Positions 52,384 to 60,594 of a DNA stretch of 64,000 nt are shown in pieces. This DNA comes from Sulfurospirillum cavolei. Its GTDB lineage: Bacteria > Campylobacterota > Campylobacteria > Campylobacterales > Sulfurospirillaceae. The position numbers and the translations under genes are program-made. The notes below the pieces were generated by a model. The model ran no database searches and was not told where the DNA came from. It saw nothing but the letters and a program-made list of their open reading frames with translations. The stretch is from NCBI RefSeq assembly GCF_000813325.1, contig NZ_BBQE01000002.1. One strand, 5' to 3'. Positions within the stretch are counted from its first letter, which is position 1; each line of letters starts with the position of its first letter.

Positions 52384-53663
52384 ATTTTGACATGTCCTAT
52401 GTTGGAAAGTAGTTCGACGAAGTTTGGAAAAGAGGTATTAATGCATTCGGTATCTTCGATTTCCATACCGACTTTAGTCCCCGCAATCGCAAAGCTCATA
52501 GCGATTCTATGATCGCCGAAACTGTTGATGGTCGCTTTGTGCATCTTACCGCCGATCACTTCGTAACCGTCTTCAAACTCTTCGACTTCAATACCGCATA
52601 AACGTAGATTTTTGACGACGCTTGCGATGCGATCGCTCTCTTTAACACGAAGCTCTTGCGCATTTTTGACGGTACTTTTTCCTTTGGCATGGGCAAAAGC
52701 AATTGAAAGGGCGGGCAATTCGTCGATCAGCCACGAGATATTTTCGCTCACTTCTACTCCGTGCAAGGCTTTTCCGGTCACGATAATGTCGCCCACGCTT
52801 TCGTAAAGGCTCTCTTTCTCGATCAATTCGACGCCAGCACCCATACGTTCTAAAATTTTGTAAGCTTCAATGCGCGTCGGATTGAGAAGCATGTTGCGTA
52901 ACACAACGCGCGATCCCTCGCTAATCGCCGCCGCAACCGCAAAAAAGAAACCGCTGGAAGGATCGCTAGGCACCCGTAAATTAAGCGGTTTAAGGGGCTT
53001 TGTTTGAGGGTAAATCGTGACATGTAAGCCTTCGCTTTCAATGCGTGCACCCATGCCGCGAAGCATACGTTCGCTGTGGTCGCGGCTGAGTTCCGGCTCA
53101 CTAAAAATACACACGTCTTCACTTTGAAGCGCCGCTAAAATCAGCGCACTTTTCACCTGAGCCGAAGCGATTTTGCTTTCGTAACGAAAGGCTTTCAGCT
53201 TTTCGCCGCGAATCCCCAGCGGTGCATAATTTCCATGGCTTCGACCGTCGATTTTCGCGCCGATAGAACGAAGCGGATCCGCTACGCGACGCATCGGGCG
53301 CGAACACAAGTATTGATCGCCGTAAAGAACGAAAAAGCCTTCTTGAGACGCCAAATAGCCCATCAGAAGGCGAATGGCCGTTCCGGAATTGCCGCAATCT
53401 AAAATTTGGGCAGGCTCATTGATACGTGCGGGCGGCGTAATCGTCAACGTTCCGTCTTCCGCCGTTTCGACATGCGCACCCAAAGCCTGCACGATGGCAA
53501 GCGTACACAAGGTATCTTCCGCCCGCAAATAGTTTCGCACGACGGAAGCTTGATCGCTTAATAAAGAAAAAATCGCGCAACGATGTGAAATAGACTTGTC
53601 GCTGGCGATCTGCTCGGTTGTAAACTCAAAAAGGTTTTTAGGGTTTACATGTAAGGTTTTCAT
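52374..53663 (-). CDS. aroA: 3-phosphoshikimate 1-carboxyvinyltransferase (EPSP synthase)
   Basis: A 429-residue shikimate pathway enzyme that joins PEP and shikimate-3-phosphate. Motifs include SDKSISHRCAIFSLLS near the N-terminus, DCGNSGTAIRLLMGYLA (phosphate-binding, near 90), and the C-terminal RVKESDRIASVVKNLRLCG and FGDHRIAMSFAIAG. It overlaps pheT by 4 bases. The gene begins near a perfect TTACATGTAA (53645-53654), which encodes part of residues 3-6. Confidence 0.96.
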   Translation of the reverse strand: MKTLHVNPKNLFEFTTEQIASDKSISHRCAIFSLLSDQASVVRNYLRAEDTLCTLAIVQALGAHVETAEDGTLTITPPARINEPAQILDCGNSGTAIRLLMGYLASQEGFFVLYGDQYLCSRPMRRVADPLRSIGAKIDGRSHGNYAPLGIRGEKLKAFRYESKIASAQVKSALILAALQSEDVCIFSEPELSRDHSERMLRGMGARIESEGLHVTIYPQTKPLKPLNLRVPSDPSSGFFFAVAAAISEGSRVVLRNMLLNPTRIEAYKILERMGAGVELIEKESLYESVGDIIVTGKALHGVEVSENISWLIDELPALSIAFAHAKGKSTVKNAQELRVKESDRIASVVKNLRLCGIEVEEFEDGYEVIGGKMHKATINSFGDHRIAMSFAIAGTKVGMEIEDTECINTSFPNFVELLSNIGHVKICE

Positions 53664-55999
53664 CGAATCGTAATTCCGAATTCTTCATTCAAACGTCGAA
53701 GCAAATCTTCGATCATTCCGGCAATTTCACTCTCTTCAAACGTCTTTTCCATCGACTGAAAGTAAAGGCTCAACGTTAAGCTGACTTTATCGCCTAAACT
53801 CTCGTGAACGTAACGATCAATCACGCTGAATTTGACTAAAGCCTGAGGCGCAACGGAGCGAATAAACGCTTCTAAGACGTGATAAGGCATCGATTGATCC
53901 ACCAAAAGGCTTAAATCGCGCGTCGAACTTGGTAGCTTTGAATAGGCTTTGGCACATTTTCGCGTATACGGCAATGCCGAGAAATCAAGCTCGCACACGT
54001 ACGTACGTCCTAAGTCAAGCTCTTTTTCCACTTGAACGTTCGCACGCGCCATATAACCGACGACAACTCCGTCGATCACAACGTTTGCGGCTTCGTACGG
54101 ACTGCACAAACCGTTGGGTGACGGAAGCGGTAAGAGGCTAAAATGTCCTAAAACGTTCTGTATTTTTGCGGCGAACGCAAAAAAATCGATCTCGCTCGGT
54201 TTTCCGTGGTTAGAAATATCGGGAAGTCCGTTTTCTCCGCTGAAGACGAATGCGATTTTTTTACTCTCGTTGCGCTTGGCATCGAAAACGCTACCGATTT
54301 CAAAAAGAGCAACGCGTTTTTTACCGATTTTGACGTTGTTGGAAAGAGCATCGAGCATCGTCACCAGAAGCGACGAACGTAAGGTATTTAATTCTCCGGT
54401 AATCGGATTGGCGACGTCTAAGGCATCTTCTACAACCGGCAAACCTAATTTTTGAAGTTTACTTTTATCGTCAAAGACAAAATGCAAGGTTTCGAAAAAT
54501 CCCGCCGCTACGGCGCGATAACGAATTTCTTGACGCTTTTTAAAATTAAGGTACGGCTGGTTAATACGCGATTTTTCCGCCGTAACGTACGGCTTCGCCG
54601 TAATATTGTCGATACCCACGATTCGTACGATCTCTTCGCAAATATCTTGTACGTTTAAAACGTCCGGTCGAAATTGAGGAACTTTAACGTTAATAACCTC
54701 TTGCTCAAACGCAAAATGTACTCCAAATCCCAATTTTTTGAGGATTTTGATAACGATATTTTTGGCAATCTCTTCGCCGATCATCGACGTTAAATCGTTT
54801 TGGTTAATATTGATGATTTTCTCTTCAAAATCGTGAACGATCTGCTGCGTATCCGCATAAGGCATAATTTTGGACTGCTTGGAAATCATTTTCATCAAAT
54901 AATCCAAACCGAACAGCAATTGCGGCTCGCTTCCTCTGGAAGAACGGTAGAGGTGTTTGTCCGCACCGAGCTTTTTATTGGCACTAAGCGAAGCGATAAT
55001 TTCGGGATGCGTGTAATTGGCTTCGACGATAATACGCGCATCAAGGGCGTTGGCTTTGCACTTATCCGCTTGCGCAATGCCCGTTAAGGCGACTTGCTCG
55101 GAATTGCTTCCGAAAATCGCGTCCAAGCCGTTCTCGTCTTTTGCGATCGTGATCTTGGCTTTGTTCTCGTGGGTCACGAAACACTGAGGGTTGTAAGCTC
55201 TCAAAAGTACGCCCGTAACATACGTCGCGTACTCTAAAAATTTCATCAAAGAGCAGGTCTCCTCAATTTGGGCAAACCCTAAACGAAGCTCGATCAGAAG
55301 CGGAACGCGAATCTCTTGATTGTCGAACACTTTGTACATGTAAGAACCGTTTAACGCTTCGGTCGCGTGGATTTGAAGAACGCGTCCGACGCCCGGTTGG
55401 TTCTCTTCGTCTTCTTTGTGCGGCATTTTTGCCACTTCAAGGTCAAAATAGACGCTTAAATCGCGCGCAACGCCGTAAACGCTTTGGCAATCTCCGCGAT
55501 TAGGCGTCAGACCGATTTCGATAATATCGTCGTTCAATAACGCATATTCGCGCAGTTCTTTACCGAGATGAAGCTCGCCGATACTGGCATCAAGTACCAT
55601 AATCCCGTCGTTGATTTTAGGAAGTCCTAATTCCGTAGACGAACAGATCATTCCGCACGATTCGACGTCTCGGAGTTTGGCTTTTTTGATTTTAATACCG
55701 TTTGGCAACTCCGCACCGATCAACGATACCGCAACAAACTGTCCCGCTTCAACGTTTTTTGCGCCGCAAACGATTTGTTGGACGCTCTCACCGACGTCGA
55801 CTTGGCAAACGTTCAGCTTATCGGCGTTGGGATGCTTTTCGCGTGATAAAACTTTTCCGACAACCACTCTTTCCGGAATGCGTATTTTGTGAATTCCTTC
55901 GACTTCCAAACCGATGGCGTTCAAAGCGAGTGAAATTTTATCGGCATCGACGTTGTGTAGGTCGATCCACTCGTTTAATCCTTCTCGTGTAACTATCAT
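53660..55999 (-). CDS. pheT: Phenylalanyl-tRNA synthetase beta subunit
   Basis: A 779-residue subunit with an N-terminal tRNA-binding EMAP-like domain (about residues 40-150; SREKHPNADKLNVCQVDVGE), B3/B4 editing, B5, catalytic-like core and a C-terminal ferredoxin-fold anticodon-binding domain (SKLPSSTRDLSLLVDQSMPYHVLEAFI, about 690-779). With PheS it forms the alpha2-beta2 enzyme that charges tRNA-Phe. It overlaps pheS and aroA by 4 bases each. Confidence 0.96.
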   Translation of the reverse strand: MIVTREGLNEWIDLHNVDADKISLALNAIGLEVEGIHKIRIPERVVVGKVLSREKHPNADKLNVCQVDVGESVQQIVCGAKNVEAGQFVAVSLIGAELPNGIKIKKAKLRDVESCGMICSSTELGLPKINDGIMVLDASIGELHLGKELREYALLNDDIIEIGLTPNRGDCQSVYGVARDLSVYFDLEVAKMPHKEDEENQPGVGRVLQIHATEALNGSYMYKVFDNQEIRVPLLIELRLGFAQIEETCSLMKFLEYATYVTGVLLRAYNPQCFVTHENKAKITIAKDENGLDAIFGSNSEQVALTGIAQADKCKANALDARIIVEANYTHPEIIASLSANKKLGADKHLYRSSRGSEPQLLFGLDYLMKMISKQSKIMPYADTQQIVHDFEEKIININQNDLTSMIGEEIAKNIVIKILKKLGFGVHFAFEQEVINVKVPQFRPDVLNVQDICEEIVRIVGIDNITAKPYVTAEKSRINQPYLNFKKRQEIRYRAVAAGFFETLHFVFDDKSKLQKLGLPVVEDALDVANPITGELNTLRSSLLVTMLDALSNNVKIGKKRVALFEIGSVFDAKRNESKKIAFVFSGENGLPDISNHGKPSEIDFFAFAAKIQNVLGHFSLLPLPSPNGLCSPYEAANVVIDGVVVGYMARANVQVEKELDLGRTYVCELDFSALPYTRKCAKAYSKLPSSTRDLSLLVDQSMPYHVLEAFIRSVAPQALVKFSVIDRYVHESLGDKVSLTLSLYFQSMEKTFEESEIAGMIEDLLRRLNEEFGITIR

Positions 56000-56988
56000 T
56001 TAAATTGCTCCAATAATCTCAAATCGCCCTCAAACAATGACCGAAGATCGGGAATGTCATGTAAAAGCATCGCAAAACGTTCAACGCCCAACCCGAAAGC
56101 ATAACCGCTGACGTCTTTGTATCCTACGGCTTTAAAAACGTTCGAATCGACAACGCCGCATCCCAAAACTTCAAGCCAACCGGTATGCGAACAAACACGG
56201 CATCCTTTGCCGTGACAGAACGTACAGCTAATGTCGACCTCGGCACTGGGTTCCGTGAACGGGAAGAAACTCGGACGGAAACGTACTTTCACGTCGCCGA
56301 ACATATGTTTTAAAAAGTCTTCCAAAATGAATTTTAAATTGGCAAACGAAACTTTGCCCGCCTTATCGACGACGAGCCCTTCGACTTGATGAAACATCGG
56401 CGTATGCGTGATGTCAAAATCCCTACGAAAAACACCGCCCGGGCAAATCATGCGAATTGGCGGTTGCTGAGAAAGCATCGTACGAATCTGAACCGGTGAG
56501 GTATGCGTTCGAAGCAACATGGAATCTTTAAAATAAAACGTGTCTTGCATATCGCGTGCGGGATGGTATTTGGGTAAATTAAGGGCTTCAAAATTGTGAA
56601 AATCGTCTTCGACCAGCGGACCTTCTTCAATGGAAAAGTTCATACTTACAAAATATTCGATAATTTTATCCATCGTATCCATTACCGGATGCAAAGCACC
56701 CGCAAGGCTCTCTTGATTGAAGAGCGTTACGTCAACGCTGCTTTTTTTCATCTCGGATTCGATCATTAGGGCTTCAAGCTCTGTTTTTTTACGGCTCAAA
56801 CACTCCAAAAAATGCTCTTTATTACGGTTTAATGTTTGGGCAAACTCTTTTTTGGCATCGCCCTCAAGTGTTTTCAGCTCTTCAAATTGCGCGGCAAAAT
56901 ACCCTTTTTTACCAAAAAGCGACACTCTTACTTTTTCCAGTTCGTTCAGCGACCCACAAGAATCAATCGCATTTTCCATCTCTTTCAA
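55996..56988 (-). CDS. pheS: Phenylalanyl-tRNA synthetase alpha subunit
   Basis: A 330-residue class II aminoacyl-tRNA synthetase catalytic subunit. An N-terminal coiled coil (about 1-85) precedes the core with motif 1 HPVMDTMDKIIEYF, motif 2 (LLRTHTSPVQIRTM; GGVFRRDFDITHTPMFHQVEGLVVD) and motif 3 (GYAFGLGVERFAMLLHDIPDLR). A CTFCHGKGCRVCSHTGW segment near residue 255 could bind zinc. First gene of the pheS-pheT-aroA-ispH-rpsA-serA series, divergent from the HIT gene. Confidence 0.97.
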   Translation of the reverse strand: MKEMENAIDSCGSLNELEKVRVSLFGKKGYFAAQFEELKTLEGDAKKEFAQTLNRNKEHFLECLSRKKTELEALMIESEMKKSSVDVTLFNQESLAGALHPVMDTMDKIIEYFVSMNFSIEEGPLVEDDFHNFEALNLPKYHPARDMQDTFYFKDSMLLRTHTSPVQIRTMLSQQPPIRMICPGGVFRRDFDITHTPMFHQVEGLVVDKAGKVSFANLKFILEDFLKHMFGDVKVRFRPSFFPFTEPSAEVDISCTFCHGKGCRVCSHTGWLEVLGCGVVDSNVFKAVGYKDVSGYAFGLGVERFAMLLHDIPDLRSLFEGDLRLLEQFK

Positions 56989-57080
56989 AGGACACCTTTC
57001 ATCAAAGTCTATAAGAAAGCTTATTTTAGTGAAACTTTAATTATAAAAGGTTAAAATCCCCTAAAAAAGGAGCAAACACG

Positions 57081-57437
57081 ATGAGTATCTTCAGCAAAAT
57101 CGTTAGCGGAGAAATCCCTTGCAATAAAGTCTTGGAAAACAACGACTTCCTCGCGTTTCACGACATCAATCCTAAGGCACCGATTCATATTTTGATTATT
57201 CCGAAAAAAGAGTATACGTGTTTTCAAGAAGTCGACCCCGAAATCATGGGCGAAATGACGAAATTTATTCAAAGCGTCGCCAAACTTTTAGGGCTAGACG
57301 AAAGAGGATACCGTTTGATCACCAACAACGGACAAGACGGAGGACAGGAAATTTTTCATCTGCATTTCCACCTTTTAGGCGGCGCAAAATTGCCGTGGAA
57401 CCACTTAAGCGATAGCGAACCTCACAAATCGCTTTAA
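57081..57437 (+). CDS. HIT-family (histidine triad) nucleotide hydrolase
   Basis: A 118-residue HinT-like protein. It begins IFSKIVSGEIPCNKVLENNDFLAFHDINPKAPIHILIIPK and holds the His triad IFHLHFHLLGG near residues 94-101, which hydrolyses purine nucleoside phosphoramidates. AAAGGAG lies 8 bases before the ATG. C. jejuni has the homologue Cj0898 beside pheS in the same divergent arrangement. A TATAAAA on the plus strand near 57042 may be its minus-10. Confidence 0.95.
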   Translation: MSIFSKIVSGEIPCNKVLENNDFLAFHDINPKAPIHILIIPKKEYTCFQEVDPEIMGEMTKFIQSVAKLLGLDERGYRLITNNGQDGGQEIFHLHFHLLGGAKLPWNHLSDSEPHKSL

Positions 57438-57456
57438 AAACCCTTCAAACCATACT

Positions 57457-57489
57457 GCTTAAAAGAGGAGAGTTTCCCCTCTTTTAAGC
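57457..57489. terminator. Bidirectional terminator between HIT and argH genes
   Basis: GCTTAAAAGAGG (57457-57468) and CCTCTTTTAAGC (57478-57489) form a perfect 12-bp stem with a 9-base loop, overlapping the argH stop codon. The arms are A- and T-rich at their outer ends, so either strand ends with a T-rich segment. Confidence 0.7.
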
Positions 57490-58872
57490 TTTGCGCGCAT
57501 TGATCCACGCTTCAAAAATTTCAATTTGGCGTTGCGTCGACGCAACGGAAGTACCGCCTTGAGACGTTCGCGCATTCATCGAATGTTCGAGCGAAAGATA
57601 CGCACAAACGTCCTCGCCGATGCGTGCATCGACGCTTTGAAGCTCGCGTACGCTCAAAACGCTTAAATCTTTGCCCAAACTCTCGGCATGTGCCACCGCA
57701 CGTCCCGTGATAAAATGCGCTTCGCGGAACGGAATATTGCATTTTTGTACCAAGTAGTCCGCCAAATCGGTCGCGCTCAAATGCCCGACCTCACACGCTT
57801 TTCGCATACGATCCGTATTAATCGTCATCGTACGCAGGGCTTCTCTTAAGATATTGAGCGAAATCAATGCCGTCTCCACGCTATCGAAAACGCCTTCTTT
57901 ATCCTCTTGCATGTCTTTGTTGTAGGCTAAAGGTAAACCTTTAAGTACCGTTAAAAGCGCAATCAAATTACCGTTGACGCGACCCGTTTTACCGCGTAAG
58001 AGTTCCGGAACGTCGGGATTTTTCTTTTGCGGCATAATCGAACTGCCCGTAGAATAGGCATCGCTTAACGTGATAAATTTAAACTCGTAACTCGACCACA
58101 AAATGAGCTCTTCGGCAAAACGCGAAACGTGCATCATCAGCGTCGCAACGTTAAATAAGATTTCCAACGCAAAATCGCGGTCGCTGACCGTATCGAGGCA
58201 ATTCACGCTGACGCTGTCGAACCCCAAAAGTTTGGCGACGTATTCGCGATCGATGGGGTGCGGCGTTCCCGCAAGTGCGGCACAACCGAGCGGTAAGACG
58301 TTGTTGCGCGTATACGAGCTTTCTAAACGTTCGATATCACGTTTAAACATCGATACATAAGCGAGTAAATGAAACGCGAGATTAATCGGCTGTGCGTGTT
58401 GCAAGTGCGTCATGCCCGGAAGCAGCGTCGTCGTATGTTCTTTAGCGATTTGCATCAGCACGTCGATCACGCTCTCTAGAACATGAACGATCACCAGTGT
58501 TTGCTTTTGAACGTATTGACGAAAATCGACCGCCACTTGGTCGTTTCGGCTACGTGCGGTATGCAACCGCTTTCCGGCTTCGCCGATCAGATCGATGAGG
58601 CGCGTTTCGACTGACATGTGAATGTCTTCGTGCGCGATGTTAAATTCGAATTTACCCTCGTCGATTTCTTGTTTAATTTGCATTAAACCCTTTGCGATTT
58701 GATCGGCTTCTTCCCCGCTTAAAATGCCTTGTTTCGCTAACATCGTCGCATGCGCGATCGAACCTCGAATATCTTCTTCGTACAATTTTTTATCGAACGG
58801 TAACGAAGCGTTAAATTCATCTAAAAGTTGCGTACCGCTTTGGGCAAATCTACCCGACCAGAGTTTTGACAT
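57484..58872 (-). CDS. argH: Argininosuccinate lyase
   Basis: A 462-residue fumarase-superfamily enzyme that splits argininosuccinate to arginine and fumarate. Motifs: KLWSGRFAQ at the start, HTARSRNDQVAVDFR (near 105), TLLPGMTHLQHAQP (near 155) and the superfamily signature GSSIMPQKKNPD (near 278). The start at 58872 (MSKLWSGRF) has AAGGAG 9 bases upstream; the longer frame from 58899 would begin inside the upstream terminator. It is separated from pckA by that terminator. Confidence 0.96.
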   Translation of the reverse strand: MSKLWSGRFAQSGTQLLDEFNASLPFDKKLYEEDIRGSIAHATMLAKQGILSGEEADQIAKGLMQIKQEIDEGKFEFNIAHEDIHMSVETRLIDLIGEAGKRLHTARSRNDQVAVDFRQYVQKQTLVIVHVLESVIDVLMQIAKEHTTTLLPGMTHLQHAQPINLAFHLLAYVSMFKRDIERLESSYTRNNVLPLGCAALAGTPHPIDREYVAKLLGFDSVSVNCLDTVSDRDFALEILFNVATLMMHVSRFAEELILWSSYEFKFITLSDAYSTGSSIMPQKKNPDVPELLRGKTGRVNGNLIALLTVLKGLPLAYNKDMQEDKEGVFDSVETALISLNILREALRTMTINTDRMRKACEVGHLSATDLADYLVQKCNIPFREAHFITGRAVAHAESLGKDLSVLSVRELQSVDARIGEDVCAYLSLEHSMNARTSQGGTSVASTQRQIEIFEAWINARKA

Positions 58873-58887
58873 AAAAACGTCTCCTTG

Positions 58888-58920
58888 AAAAAAACGCAAG
58901 GAGCTTGTGAAAGCTCCTTG
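58888..58920 (-). terminator. Strong terminator between pckA and argH
   Basis: On the minus strand CAAGGAGCTT and AAGCTCCTTG form a perfect 10-bp stem with a 4-base loop, followed by CGTTTTTTTC. It ends only about 6 bases before the argH Shine-Dalgarno, leaving no room for a separate promoter behind it. Confidence 0.85.
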
Positions 58921-58956
58921 ACATGTAGTTGTGTGATGTGATGTGACGAAGGTCTG

Positions 58957-60534
58957 TTAGAGTTTTGGACCCGCACTTGAAAAATCGGAATCGGCGGTAA
59001 TATATTTTTTAAAATTTTCGATGAACATTTGCGCCAATTCGTCGCGCGTAGCGTCGTACAAGCTTTTATTTTCCCACGTACTGCGAGGATTTAAAACTTC
59101 GGTAGGAACACCTTCAAGCACTTTAGGCACTTGAACGTTAAAGACGGGAATCGTTTCAAATTCGCACTCGTTGATACTACCGTCTAAGATCGCGTTGATG
59201 CATGCGCGCGTCGCTTTGATGCTCATGCGCTTTCCTACGCCGTAGCTCCCGCCGCTCCAACCGGTATTGACCAAGTAAACGTCGACATTGTATTTTGCTA
59301 TTTTTTCACCTAAAAGTTGCGCATAAACCGTCGGATGTAGCGGTAAAAACGCCTCGCCGAAACATGCGCTAAACGTTGCTACCGGCTCGGTAATACCGCG
59401 TTCGGTTCCGGCGACTTTTGCCGTATATCCGCTCAGAAAATAGTACATCGCTTGTTCTTTGGTAAGTTTTGATACCGGAGGTAAAACGCCGAAGGCATCG
59501 GCACTTAAGAAAATAATCTTTTTAGGATGACCCGCTTTTAAAGAGGCTTCATGGTTTTCAATATGATAGATAGGGTAGGAAACGCGCGTATTTTCGGTTT
59601 TGGAGGCATCGGCGTAATCGACGACGCCCGCATCGTTGATAACCACGTTTTCCAAAAGAGCGTCTTGTTTGATCGCGCCGTAGATTTCAGGCTCGCTGTT
59701 CGGATCGAGATTGATGCATTTGGCATAGCATCCGCCTTCGAAATTGAAAACGCCCTCATCGTCCCAGCCGTGTTCGTCGTCACCGATGAGTTTGCGTTTC
59801 GGATCGGTCGAAAGCGTGGTCTTACCCGTACCTGAAAGTCCGAAGAAAAGTGCCGTATCGCCTTTTTCGCCGACGTTTGCCGAGCAGTGCATGGAGAGTT
59901 TTTTCTCAAGCGGCAACCAGTAATTCATCATCGAAAAAATACCTTTTTTAATCTCGCCGCCGTACCACGTTCCGCCGATAATCGCAATGTTTTTTTCGAC
60001 ATTGAAAACAACGAATACGTCCGAATGAAGCCCGTGTTTTTTATAATCTTCGTTGACGACTTTGCATGCGTTGTAAAGCGTAAAATCGGGTTTGAACGTT
60101 GAGAGCTCTTCTTCGCTCGGGCGAATAAACATATTTTTAACAAAATGTGCCTGCCATGCGATCTCGGTGACCACGCGAATGCTTTTACGACTCGCCAAGC
60201 TACCGCCGCAATACGCGTCTTGAATATAGATGTCTTTACCGGAAAGTTGTTGTTTTACTTTGTCGAAGAGTTCGTTAAAAATCGCTTCGCTCACTTTATG
60301 GTTCATTTTGCCCCAAGAGATATACCGGTTGGAAGGCTCTTGGTCGACAAAGTATTTATCTTTAGGGCTACGTCCCGTAAAAATGCCCGTATCGACGCTA
60401 AACGTCCCGTTACATGTTAAGCGTCCTTCATGGTTTCGCTTTTCATGCGCTAAGAGCTCTTCATACCCGAGGTTATAATAAATCTTACCGATATTATTTA
60501 ACCCTAACTTCTCAACTTCGTTAATCTTTGACAT
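58957..60534 (-). CDS. pckA: ATP-dependent phosphoenolpyruvate carboxykinase
   Basis: A 525-residue gluconeogenic enzyme that turns oxaloacetate and ATP into PEP, CO2 and ADP. Visible motifs are GTWYGGEIKKGIFSMMNYWLP (substrate and metal site), the kinase-1a P-loop FFGLSGTGKTTLSTD (near 240), and the kinase-2 motif IGDDEHGWDDEGVFNFEGGCYAK. I use the ATG at 60534 (MSKINEVEKLG), with GAGGATAAAGAG just upstream; the seven extra residues of the longer frame start at a TTG. It follows pycB by 60 bases and probably shares its transcript. Confidence 0.96.
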   Translation of the reverse strand: MSKINEVEKLGLNNIGKIYYNLGYEELLAHEKRNHEGRLTCNGTFSVDTGIFTGRSPKDKYFVDQEPSNRYISWGKMNHKVSEAIFNELFDKVKQQLSGKDIYIQDAYCGGSLASRKSIRVVTEIAWQAHFVKNMFIRPSEEELSTFKPDFTLYNACKVVNEDYKKHGLHSDVFVVFNVEKNIAIIGGTWYGGEIKKGIFSMMNYWLPLEKKLSMHCSANVGEKGDTALFFGLSGTGKTTLSTDPKRKLIGDDEHGWDDEGVFNFEGGCYAKCINLDPNSEPEIYGAIKQDALLENVVINDAGVVDYADASKTENTRVSYPIYHIENHEASLKAGHPKKIIFLSADAFGVLPPVSKLTKEQAMYYFLSGYTAKVAGTERGITEPVATFSACFGEAFLPLHPTVYAQLLGEKIAKYNVDVYLVNTGWSGGSYGVGKRMSIKATRACINAILDGSINECEFETIPVFNVQVPKVLEGVPTEVLNPRSTWENKSLYDATRDELAQMFIENFKKYITADSDFSSAGPKL

Positions 60535-60594
60535 CGTCTCTTTATCCTCAAACAATTGAATTAAACTAAATGAATACGTTCGAACCGTACCGTT

